DNA of 64,000 bases. Origin: an uncultured Lentisphaerota bacterium (lineage in GTDB: Bacteria; Verrucomicrobiota; Lentisphaeria; Oligosphaerales; CAITYL01). The stretch covers positions 82,951 through 146,950 of the forward strand of contig CAIXRA010000011.1 in assembly GCA_903921725.1 (NCBI GenBank), given 5' to 3'. The notes beneath the pieces were generated by a model. The model saw only the letters and a list, made by a program, of their open reading frames with translations. It was not told the DNA's origin and did no database searches. Position numbers and translations under genes: made by a program. Shown piece after piece: positions 57,112-64,000 of this stretch (position 1 is the stretch's first letter; each line of letters starts with the position of its first letter).

Positions 57112-58599
57112 ATGAAAAACCCGAAGCCAACCCGTTCACCGCTCACCCTCGCCACCCTGCTGCTGGCGGCGCCGGCAATGCTGCACGGAGCGGATGCGCC
57201 CCGGCCGGCAGCAAAGCCCAACTTCATCGTCATCCTCACGGATGACCAGGGTTGGGGCACGACGTCGGTGATGATGGATCCGCTGGTGCCTGAATCGAAG
57301 AGTGATTTCTTCAAGACGCCGAACCTTGAGCGGTTGGCGGCGGCGGGCATGCGCTTTGCGCAGGGATATGCGTCGCATCCCAACTGCTCGCCCAGCCGGG
57401 CGGCATTGCTGACCGGGCGCTCGCCGGCCAGCCTGCATCTGACCGATATCATTGATCGCAACGGCGGTCCGGAATATGTGGGCAATAAATTGATTCCGCC
57501 GAATCACATCCGGATGTTGTCCAACAATGACCGGACAATCCCTGAGCTGCTCAAGGCTGGCGACCCGGCATACCGCGCCGCGCTTTTCGGGAAATGGCAC
57601 CTCGCCGCCGGCGGTCCGGAAAACTTCGGTTTCGACATGTCAGATGGCGCCACGGGCAATGCGGTTGGCTGCCGCGCGGAAAATCTGCCGGACGACCCCA
57701 AGAAGACTTTCAGCATCACGCGCAAGGGCATCCAGTTCATGCAGGCGCAGATTAAATCCGGCCATCCTTTTTACCTGCAACTTTCCTACTACGCCACCCA
57801 TGCAGTCGATCAATCACGCCCCGCCACGTTCAACCAGTTCAAAAATGCCACGAAGGGAGCGCGGCATGACAATGTTTCTTATGGCGCAATGCTTTTCGAT
57901 TTGGACGAGGGCATCGGCCGGGTGCTCGACGCCGTCAAGGCGGCGGGCATCGGGGACAACACCTACATCATCTTCACCGCTGACAACGGCAGTATTCCCA
58001 CCGACGACCCCGGCAACATCAACGGCCCGATTCGCGGCTGCAAGGCGACTGTATGGGAAGGTGGAATCCGTGTCCCGTTCATGATCGCAGGGCCTGGAGT
58101 GAAACCCGGTTCCGTCAGCCGCACGCCTGTCGTCGGGTACGACATTCTCCCGACCATCTGTGATCTTGCGGGCATGGCGGCCTGGCCGGAAGCCGTTGAG
58201 GGCGGTTCCTTCAAGCCGGTCATTCTCGGCGACGGTTTCGCGCCGGTGAAGCGGCCGAACCCGGTTCTTGTTTTCCATTGGCCGCATTATCAACACGAGA
58301 AGCACAGCATCCCGGACACCACGCTGATTGCCGATGGATGGAAGCTGCATTACTGGTGGGAGACCGAAAAGGTGCAGCTCTTTCATTTGGACAACGATCT
58401 GGGCGAATCAAAAGACCTCGCCGCCGAACAGCCCAAACGCGCCGGGGAGATGAAGAAGATCATGACCGACTATCTTGCCGCCATCAAGGCGCAGACGCCC
58501 GTGCGCAATCCGAATTATGATCCGGCCACCGACCCGGTGCTCAAACGCCAGCGCGGCAAACCGGCAAATCAAAAAACGGAGCAAAGGAGTAAGTCATGA
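57112..58599 (+). CDS. Sulfatase 2 (formylglycine type)
   Basis: A 495-residue exported sulfatase with ILTDDQGWG metal ligands, formylglycine motif CSPSR (Cys92), GKWHLA, and TADNGS near the C-terminal metal site. Together with sulfatases 1 and 3 it differs strongly in sequence, so the three probably attack different sulfated positions. Its stop overlaps the start of the next gene by ATGA. Confidence 0.93.
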   Translation: MKNPKPTRSPLTLATLLLAAPAMLHGADAPRPAAKPNFIVILTDDQGWGTTSVMMDPLVPESKSDFFKTPNLERLAAAGMRFAQGYASHPNCSPSRAALLTGRSPASLHLTDIIDRNGGPEYVGNKLIPPNHIRMLSNNDRTIPELLKAGDPAYRAALFGKWHLAAGGPENFGFDMSDGATGNAVGCRAENLPDDPKKTFSITRKGIQFMQAQIKSGHPFYLQLSYYATHAVDQSRPATFNQFKNATKGARHDNVSYGAMLFDLDEGIGRVLDAVKAAGIGDNTYIIFTADNGSIPTDDPGNINGPIRGCKATVWEGGIRVPFMIAGPGVKPGSVSRTPVVGYDILPTICDLAGMAAWPEAVEGGSFKPVILGDGFAPVKRPNPVLVFHWPHYQHEKHSIPDTTLIADGWKLHYWWETEKVQLFHLDNDLGESKDLAAEQPKRAGEMKKIMTDYLAAIKAQTPVRNPNYDPATDPVLKRQRGKPANQKTEQRSKS

Positions 58600-60356
58600 T
58601 CGCCAAACCACCCAAGCCCGAACTACCCGCCGCAACGCGGTTCCGCAAGGCTGGCACCGAGAATGCCTTTGTGCGGCTCGCCGCATGCGCCTTGGGCCTC
58701 CTGTTCGGCCCCTCGACTCTTTATGGCGCCAACACGCCGAATATCCTGCTGATTTTGGGGGATGACATCGGGTTCTCCGATCTCGGATGCTGCGGCGGGG
58801 AAATCAGCAGCCCCAATCTCGATTCGCTGGCGGCCAACGGCATCCTCTTCAACCAGTTCTACAACGCCGCGCGTTGCTGCCCGACGCGTGCGTCGCTGCT
58901 CACCGGGCTTTACCCGCACCAGGCGGGCATCGGCCACATGATGACGGATCGCGGCCTGCCGGGCTACCGGAGCAATCTGAACCGGGAATGCATGACGATG
59001 GCGGAGGTGCTGCGCGCCGGCGGCTACCGCACCTACATGTGCGGCAAGTGGCATGTGACGAACCGGGACGGTGCCAACGACGACAACTCGGACTGGCCGC
59101 TGCAGCGGGGATTTGAGAAGTTCTACGGCACCATCCGCGGCTACGGCAGCTTCTTCGACCCATCCTCCCTATGCCGGCAGAACAAGTTCATTTCGTCCGC
59201 GAACGACCCGGAGTATAAACCCAAGGAGTTCTATTATACCGATGCGCTCAGTGACAACGCCGTACGCTTTCTTCAGCAGCATCGGCAGGAGTCGCCGGAG
59301 AAGCCGTTCTTCATGTATCTGGCCTACACCGCCGCGCACTGGCCGATGCAGGCGCCAGAGAAAGACATCGCCAAATATCGAGGAAAGTATGACGACGGCT
59401 ATGGCTTTGTCCGACAGGCGCGCGTGGAGCGGCTCAAAAAGCTGGGGTTGATCGACGCGCAATGGGATTGCGCCCCGACCGCCGGCAGCTGGAACAGCGT
59501 CAAGCAGAAAGCATGGGAGGCGCGCTGCATGGAAGTGTACGCGGCGATGATCGACAACATGGACCAGGGAATCGGGCGCATTCTGGCGGAACTCAAGAAC
59601 TCCGGCAGGCTCGATAACACCGTCATCCTTTACCTGAGCGACAACGGAGGCTGCGCCGAGGAGATCGGCCGCACGGGCCAGTCGAAGCCGCCGGCCGTGG
59701 CGTTGCAGCCCATGCCGGCAGACAAGCTTCAGGACCAAACCCGGTTGCCGATGCAGACGCGCGACGGACGCACGGTCCAGTCCGGCCAGCAGGTGATGCC
59801 CGGTCCTGCGGACAGCTACATCTCCTATGGACGGAACTGGGCGAATGTCTCCAACACTCCGTTCCGGGAATACAAGCACTGGGTGCATGAGGGCGGCATC
59901 AGCACGCCGTTGATCGTGAATTGGCCGGCCGGGATTCCGGCCGCGCGCCGGGGCAAGCTGGAGGTGCAGCCGGGGCATATCATCGACCTGATGGCGACCT
60001 GCGTGGCGCTTTCCGGCGCGGCCTACCCGCGCGAATGGCAGGGCCGGCAGATCAAGCCGATGGAAGGGGTTTCGCTGCTGCCGGCGCTGGCGGGCAATCC
60101 ACTGCAGCGTGCCGAGCCGTTGTTCTGGGAACACGAGAGTAATCGAGCGGCGCGCGAGGGTCGCTGGAAACTGGTGGCGAAAGCCGACCGGCCCTGGGAG
60201 CTCTACGACATGGAGAAGGACCGCACGGAGATGCACGACCTCGCCCAACAGCATCCGGAAGAAGTGAAACGGCTTGCAGCCAAGTGGGAGGCTTGGGCCG
60301 CACGCGCGAATGTCCTGCCCTTGGGACACGGATACGAAAAACCGCCGAAAACGTGA
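58596..60356 (+). CDS. Sulfatase 3 (formylglycine type)
   Basis: A 586-residue enzyme. An N-terminal export segment precedes NILLILGDDIGFSDLGCCGGEI. The formylglycine motif is CCPTR (Cys94, with a second Cys at position x), GKWHVT, and LSDNGGCAEE follow. The length and large inserts resemble arylsulfatase A/B-type members. Coupled to sulfatase 2 by ATGA. The ATG has AGGAG-like bases upstream within the preceding gene. Confidence 0.92.
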   Translation: MIAKPPKPELPAATRFRKAGTENAFVRLAACALGLLFGPSTLYGANTPNILLILGDDIGFSDLGCCGGEISSPNLDSLAANGILFNQFYNAARCCPTRASLLTGLYPHQAGIGHMMTDRGLPGYRSNLNRECMTMAEVLRAGGYRTYMCGKWHVTNRDGANDDNSDWPLQRGFEKFYGTIRGYGSFFDPSSLCRQNKFISSANDPEYKPKEFYYTDALSDNAVRFLQQHRQESPEKPFFMYLAYTAAHWPMQAPEKDIAKYRGKYDDGYGFVRQARVERLKKLGLIDAQWDCAPTAGSWNSVKQKAWEARCMEVYAAMIDNMDQGIGRILAELKNSGRLDNTVILYLSDNGGCAEEIGRTGQSKPPAVALQPMPADKLQDQTRLPMQTRDGRTVQSGQQVMPGPADSYISYGRNWANVSNTPFREYKHWVHEGGISTPLIVNWPAGIPAARRGKLEVQPGHIIDLMATCVALSGAAYPREWQGRQIKPMEGVSLLPALAGNPLQRAEPLFWEHESNRAAREGRWKLVAKADRPWELYDMEKDRTEMHDLAQQHPEEVKRLAAKWEAWAARANVLPLGHGYEKPPKT

Positions 60357-60461
60357 TTGCCTGCAGCACGAAAGCCAGCGGCCCATTCATCTTGAAAATG
60401 ATCGGGACGAATCACCGATGCAATCCATGAACAATCAAAAAGCAACCAAGAGAACCCATTC

Positions 60462-60596
60462 ATGAAATGCACCGTTGCACTCCTCGCCACTCTGGCGCTG
60501 CCGTCCCTGGCCGCACCGTCTGCCGATGCGCCAAAACGGCCTGCCGCCGAAGCCAAACCGGCCCGCCCCAACATCATTGCGCTATTTACCAGATAA
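60462..60596 (+). pseudogene. Sulfatase 4, cut off after 42 codons by the mobile element
   Basis: The frame codes for a signal peptide (MKCTVALLATLALPSLAAPS), a Pro/Ala linker and ARPNIIALF, the usual opening strand of a sulfatase just before its metal-binding DDQ. The left terminal repeat of the element begins at 60588, so the next codons (TR, then TAA at 60594-60596) come from the element. The remainder of the gene should lie beyond 63990, outside the window. Confidence 0.8.
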
Positions 60597-60602
60597 TGTA
60601 CC
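60588..60602 (+). repeat. Left terminal inverted repeat
   Basis: ACCAGATAATGTACC; its first base follows the sulfatase codon for Phe. Confidence 0.7.
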
Positions 60603-60622
60603 ACCTCGGGTGACGAAAAGAG

Positions 60623-60672
60623 GGTAACGCTCCGAAAGAGGTTCTCATGGAGAACTTCAAGGAGGTGTTACC
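60623..60672 (+). promoter_or_regulatory. Hairpin that buries the integrase Shine-Dalgarno
   Basis: GGTAAC (60623-60628) pairs with GTTACC (60667-60672), CTCC with GGAG inside it, and GAGGTTCTC (60638-60646) with GAGAACTTC (60650-60658). The AAGGAGGTG ribosome site (60659-60667) lies within the outer stem, 5 nt before the ATG at 60673. This resembles the known way some IS elements stop translation on read-through transcripts from outside. Confidence 0.65.
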
Positions 60673-62916
60673 ATGGAAGGGAAAGAGAATCTCACTGAAG
60701 TGGTTCTGGAGGAGAATCCAGAAACCGGTAGCACAAGGAAGAAAGTTCAGGCTGAAGGTTTTGGCCTGGATTCTTCCGGGGGTGATGCGCCCGGTACCGG
60801 GCGCGCGCGCGCGCCAGCCCGAGGGCGCTCCATGCGCAAGAAGAAACAGCGCCGCAAAAAAGGACGCAGCGGCTGGGACAGCGGTTCGAACTATCCGTTC
60901 GAATTCCGGCTGCGCCTGGTGAAGATGTTCCTCGAGGAAGGTATGACCCGGCGGATCCTCTGCGGGGAAACCGGGATTTCTCCGTCCACGCTGTCGAAGT
61001 GGGTATCCTGTTACCGCGCCGAGGGCGAGGAGGGGCTTCGTCCTGGCCATCTCTTTCCGCGTCCAGGCGGCAAGAAGCGGCTCCCCGATCCGGTGAAGGA
61101 TAAGATGGTAGAGATCAAGCGTGAGGAGCCGACCTGGGGCGTCAAGAAGATCTCCCAGTTCATGCAGCGGTTCCTGCACCTTCCCGGCAGCGCAAAAACC
61201 GTACAGCGGACGCTGCGCTCGGAGGACCTGCTCGACAGCCATCCGCCCCGTCCGCCGAAGACGATTAAGAAGCCCCGGTTCTTCGAGCGCGCGACACCGA
61301 ACCAGCTGTGGCAGTCGGACATCACCCAGTTCATCCAGGGCGGGAAAACCGTCTATCTGATCGGGTTCATGGACGACTACTCGCGGTATATCGTCTCGCT
61401 GGGGGTGTTCCACTGCCAGACAGCGGAGAACGTCCTGGAGACGTACCGGCGCGGCGTCGGCGAGTACGGCGCCCCCGTGGAAATGCTGACTGACAACGGG
61501 CGGCAGTACACCAACTGGCGGGGCAAAACCCGCTTCGAGAAGGAGCTGGCCAAGGACAAGGTCCACCACTTCCGCTCGCGGCCGCACCATCCCCAGACGC
61601 TCGGCAAAATCGAGCACTTCTGGCTGACCATCCATACGGAGTTCCTGAGCCGCGCACGGTTCCGGACCTTCGAGGAGGCGCGGGAGAGAATCGCAATCTG
61701 GGTGAAGTACTACAACCACAAGCGTCCGCACCAGGGGATCGGCGGGATGTGCCCGGCGGATCGCTACTTCGAGGTTCGCAACGACCTGCGCAAGGTCATC
61801 GAGCAGGGCATCGAGGACAACCTGAAGGAAATCGCGCTCAAGGGAAAGCCGAAACACCCCTTCTACATGATCGGACAGGTGGACGGGCAGTCGGTAGTGA
61901 TGCAGGCATCCAAGGGGAAGCTGCTGATGACGGTCGGCGACAAGGAAAACAACCAGAAACAGGAGGTCCTGTGCGACCTCGAAAACAAGAAAGTGGAGGT
62001 GCGCCATGAAAACGACGGTGACGGCAGCCGAGAAGAAAACACCGGAGAAAAAGTTCAAGGCTCCGCACCGGCGGAACCGGTTCACGGCGGTGGAGAAATG
62101 CCGTGCGGTGCTGGCCCTGTGGACGGAGCGGAGCTCGGGCTCGGAGCTGTGCAAGGAGCTGGGGACGACGTGGAACATGCTGACCCTCTGGCAGGAACAG
62201 GCGATGGAGGGGATGGTTCAGGCGCTGGAGCCGAAGCGCTCGGCGCCGTGCGGGAACACGCCTCTGAACCCGCGGCTGCAGGGTCTGCTGGACCGGAAAG
62301 CTGCCCGGAAGGTGCTGGAGGGCACGGACAGCCCGCTGCCGGCACCGAGACTGGGACGGCCGCCGAAGAGCCGGCAAAGCGAAATGACGACGGCCTCCAC
62401 GCCGTCCCAGCCGTAACCCCGCCGCCGGTTCCAGAACTGACACCGGATCTGGTTGCAAGCGTTCTACGGCAACTACTTGCGGGTAACTTTTACCTGGGTT
62501 ATGTTGCCGGACAAGACGCCGTTATCACCGCCAATGCGGTCACCGCAGGAACAGGAGGCAGCCATGCAGGATTACGTCCCGCCCAAGTCCTCACTCCAGG
62601 ACGAGAAGGCCAAGCTCCGTGCGAATCTGCTGCTGGAGGTCACGGCGGGGAAGATAACGGCAACCCAGGCAGCCGAGAGACTGGGGGTCTCCCGCAAGAC
62701 TTGGCACGAATGGCAGGCCCGCGGCCTGGCAGCCCTGTTTGCGGCGATGCAGGATCGCCCGACGGGGCGGCCGCCGACACCGGTGGACGAGGAGGCGGAA
62801 CGCCTTGCCAAGGAACTGGAGGACAAGCACCGGGAAGTGGAGGAACGGGAAATGGCCAGGCGTATCCAAAGCCTGTTGCGTCCCCTTCCACCCCTGGAAC
62901 CGGGAGCCGGCAGTAA
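60673..62916 (+). CDS. Integrase 1 (DDE, IS3/IS481-like), open frame without early stop
   Basis: The recognisable protein is residues about 55-450. An HTH (YPFEFRLRLVKMFLEEGMTRRILCGETGISPSTLSKWV) is followed by an rve core with Asp216 (QSDITQF), Asp274 (LTDNGRQY) and Glu314 (GKIEHFW), i.e. D-57-D-39-E. The frame does not stop where such proteins end (about 62030) but stays open to 62916 across the next two genes; this tail is Gly/Ala/Asp-rich and looks like an out-of-frame shadow of them. Start: ATG 60673 with AAGGAGGTG; ATG 60832 (MRKKKQRRKKGR) is an alternative closer to the conserved region. Confidence 0.8.
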   Translation: MEGKENLTEVVLEENPETGSTRKKVQAEGFGLDSSGGDAPGTGRARAPARGRSMRKKKQRRKKGRSGWDSGSNYPFEFRLRLVKMFLEEGMTRRILCGETGISPSTLSKWVSCYRAEGEEGLRPGHLFPRPGGKKRLPDPVKDKMVEIKREEPTWGVKKISQFMQRFLHLPGSAKTVQRTLRSEDLLDSHPPRPPKTIKKPRFFERATPNQLWQSDITQFIQGGKTVYLIGFMDDYSRYIVSLGVFHCQTAENVLETYRRGVGEYGAPVEMLTDNGRQYTNWRGKTRFEKELAKDKVHHFRSRPHHPQTLGKIEHFWLTIHTEFLSRARFRTFEEARERIAIWVKYYNHKRPHQGIGGMCPADRYFEVRNDLRKVIEQGIEDNLKEIALKGKPKHPFYMIGQVDGQSVVMQASKGKLLMTVGDKENNQKQEVLCDLENKKVEVRHENDGDGSREENTGEKVQGSAPAEPVHGGGEMPCGAGPVDGAELGLGAVQGAGDDVEHADPLAGTGDGGDGSGAGAEALGAVREHASEPAAAGSAGPESCPEGAGGHGQPAAGTETGTAAEEPAKRNDDGLHAVPAVTPPPVPELTPDLVASVLRQLLAGNFYLGYVAGQDAVITANAVTAGTGGSHAGLRPAQVLTPGREGQAPCESAAGGHGGEDNGNPGSRETGGLPQDLARMAGPRPGSPVCGDAGSPDGAAADTGGRGGGTPCQGTGGQAPGSGGTGNGQAYPKPVASPSTPGTGSRQ
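62006..62416 (+). CDS. Small HTH protein 1 of the element
   Basis: 136 residues, ATG preceded by GGAGGTG at 5 nt. A helix-turn-helix of the transposase-OrfA kind lies in the first half: RFTAVEKCRAVLALWTERSSGSELCKELGTTWNMLTLWQEQAMEGMVQALEP. The C-terminal part is Pro/Arg-rich and ends PKSRQSEMTTASTPSQP. It probably binds the element ends or helps integrase 1. It overlaps the end of the recognisable integrase 1 region. Confidence 0.7.
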   Translation: MKTTVTAAEKKTPEKKFKAPHRRNRFTAVEKCRAVLALWTERSSGSELCKELGTTWNMLTLWQEQAMEGMVQALEPKRSAPCGNTPLNPRLQGLLDRKAARKVLEGTDSPLPAPRLGRPPKSRQSEMTTASTPSQP

Positions 62917-62929
62917 AAAAAAGCCATGA
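62564..62929 (+). CDS. Small HTH protein 2 of the element
   Basis: 121 residues from the ATG at 62564, which has AGGAGG 5 nt upstream; the frame is open back to 62453 but without a good ribosome site. The HTH is AGKITATQAAERLGVSRKTWHEWQARGLAALFAAM, followed by a charged helical tail (EEAERLAKELEDKHREVEEREMARRIQ). The stop overlaps the second integrase start by ATGA, the arrangement of OrfA-OrfB transposase pairs. Confidence 0.72.
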   Translation: MQDYVPPKSSLQDEKAKLRANLLLEVTAGKITATQAAERLGVSRKTWHEWQARGLAALFAAMQDRPTGRPPTPVDEEAERLAKELEDKHREVEEREMARRIQSLLRPLPPLEPGAGSKKKP

Positions 62930-63984
62930 GGGCTGAAGAAGAGATGGAAATCGTCGAGAAACTCATGGTACTTGGCCTCTCCGCCGCTGCGGCCTGCCGC
63001 ACGGCGGGAGTCCCCTATGACCACTACAAGCGATGGAAGAAACGCCGGGACGCCGGGCTTGCGCTCATCGGCAAGCCCGGCCCCGGCCCCACCGTCCCGC
63101 TGAACATGGACGAACTGGAGGAGGCCCTGCTCGAACTCGTCCACTGCCGCAAGCGCAGCCACGGCGCCACCGCCCTTTACGAACGGTTCGCCAAAAAAAT
63201 CACCCGGCGTGAACTGGCCGAAGTCGTCAAAGCCCGACGCGAGGAGCATAATCAGAACAAGCTGCTCCGACTCTGGCACCTCGAATGGCACGCCAACGCC
63301 TACATCTGGGCCACCGACACCACCGAGGTCAAAATCGATGGCAAAAAGATCCGCATCCAAACCACCCGGGACCTCGCCTCACGCTACACCTTCGTCCACA
63401 TCTTCGACCACGTTCCCACGGACGAAGAAATCGCACAAATCCTGGCCGAGCTGTTCAAAAAACACGGAGCCCCGCTCTTCCTCAAGCGCGACAACGGCAG
63501 CAACGAAAACGGCCCCGCCGTCGCCGACGTCTTGGCCCGGCACTGGGTCTTCCCCCTCAACAGCCCCGTCGCCTATCCGCAATACAACGGCGCCGTTGAA
63601 CACGCCCAGGACGAAATCCAAAGACAGCTCGCCGCCATGAACCTCCCCGCCACATGCGCCTTCGAACACGCCGCCGCCTACATCCGGCTCGCCGTTCATG
63701 ACCTCAACCACAACCCCCGCCCGATCCTCGGCGGAAAATGTGCATGCAACGTCTTCCAACCCGGGAGAAAGCGTGCTATGCTAAACGTCAGACAAAGAAA
63801 GGAGGTGGGCACGGAAATATCGGATCATGCAGTCGCCATACTCGACGAAATCGAGGACCGGACCAAGGCCGACTCGAAACAAGCCTGGCGTCTCGCCGTC
63901 GAAGGATGGCTCATCGAAACGGGAAATGTGGTCGTCAAAAACTGGGAGCAGTTACCCACTTTACAGCTCGCGATAGGTGCATAA
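62926..63984 (+). CDS. Integrase 2 (DDE, rve family)
   Basis: 352 residues. The N-terminal HTH (MVLGLSAAAACRTAGVPYDHYKRWKKR) is followed by an rve core with Asp131 (WATDTTEV), Asp189 (LKRDNGSNENG) and Glu225 (QYNGAVEHAQDEI), giving exact D-35-E spacing. It shows little likeness to integrase 1 apart from the fold. The stop codon overlaps the right terminal repeat, so nothing is missing. It is translated by ATGA coupling with HTH protein 2. Confidence 0.85.
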   Translation: MRAEEEMEIVEKLMVLGLSAAAACRTAGVPYDHYKRWKKRRDAGLALIGKPGPGPTVPLNMDELEEALLELVHCRKRSHGATALYERFAKKITRRELAEVVKARREEHNQNKLLRLWHLEWHANAYIWATDTTEVKIDGKKIRIQTTRDLASRYTFVHIFDHVPTDEEIAQILAELFKKHGAPLFLKRDNGSNENGPAVADVLARHWVFPLNSPVAYPQYNGAVEHAQDEIQRQLAAMNLPATCAFEHAAAYIRLAVHDLNHNPRPILGGKCACNVFQPGRKRAMLNVRQRKEVGTEISDHAVAILDEIEDRTKADSKQAWRLAVEGWLIETGNVVVKNWEQLPTLQLAIGA

Positions 63985-63990
63985 TCTGGT
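63976..63990 (-). repeat. Right terminal inverted repeat
   Basis: GGTGCATAATCTGGT, the inverse of the left end with two differences; it overlaps the stop of integrase 2. Confidence 0.7.
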
Positions 63991-64000
63991 CGTGCGCACA

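Larger units (their letters stand above)
60588..63990 (+). mobile_element. Four-gene insertion element with two DDE integrases
   Basis: The ends are inverted repeats: ACCAGATAATGTACC (60588-60602) and, inverted, ACCAGATTATGCACC (63976-63990), matching at 13 of 15 positions. The 3.4-kb element carries an integrase, a small HTH protein, a second HTH protein and a second integrase, all on the + strand and overlapping or nearly so. It interrupts sulfatase 4. No target duplication is obvious in the ten bases right of the element. The family is unclear: IS3/IS481-like catalytic domains, but not the normal one- or two-ORF layout. Confidence 0.75.

Noticed and set aside
63991..64000. Target-site duplication of the mobile element
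   Set aside because: The ten right-hand bases do not repeat those left of 60588; too little sequence to decide.

Overview
The window is a 64 kb piece of a high-GC Gram-negative chromosome. A PEP-CTERM protein, three intact sulfatases plus the stump of a fourth, many secreted glycosidases, a PilB/PilC/PilS/PilR type IV pilus locus and a eukaryote-like IleRS point to the PVC superphylum, most plausibly Kiritimatiellota, Lentisphaerota or a relative. This placement rests on gene content only; no rRNA or tRNA gene was recognised.

Layout. (1) 1-11141, housekeeping: a truncated anchored protein, a PEP-CTERM protein, ileS, two neighbouring genes sharing one membrane domain, a HAD phosphatase, a secreted prenyltransferase/squalene-cyclase-like toroid protein, an HD hydrolase and an ABC ATPase with no permease beside it. 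(2) 11155-15542, defence and accessory island: an AT-richer cassette (broken vsr, C5 cytosine methyltransferase, Eco29kI-type GIY-YIG endonuclease) sits between two GC-rich fragments of what looks like one larger gene; dinD and an unknown gene follow. (3) 15564-28074: an acyl-CoA ligase colonised in frame by short repeats, recX, recJ, an MshEN-domain protein, pilB-pilC-'pilS'-pilR (the kinase lacks its ATPase domain), and a NapH/NapG-like iron-sulfur protein. (4) 28524-40763: guaA, a pile of dispersed repeats, rnpB (RNase P RNA), two coupled SPFH genes, an HGSNAT-like membrane acyltransferase, rimO, an orphan sigma-54 activator, an NTF2-fold immunity-like protein, dxs and a prephenate dehydrogenase gene. 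(5) 41358-60596, glycan degradation: galM lipoprotein, GDPD, GH127, a GH5-like/GH51 fusion, GH36-like, GH43 fragment, sulfatase, GH5-like/PA14-like, sulfatase, sulfatase, truncated sulfatase. All run on the + strand, several with ATGA overlaps, and nearly all carry export signals. Together they fit breakdown of a sulfated, arabinose- and galactose-containing polysaccharide. (6) 60588-63990: a mobile element with near-identical 15-bp terminal inverted repeats and four overlapping or closely spaced genes, including two unrelated-looking DDE integrases. It cuts off the last sulfatase.

Most unusual items: the two-integrase element with a Shine-Dalgarno-sequestering hairpin at its left end; the nested R-M cassette with a vsr killed by one stop and one frameshift; the PilS-like protein without a kinase ATPase domain; repeat arrays inserted in frame in an acyl-CoA ligase; and the GH5-like/GH51 fusion enzyme.
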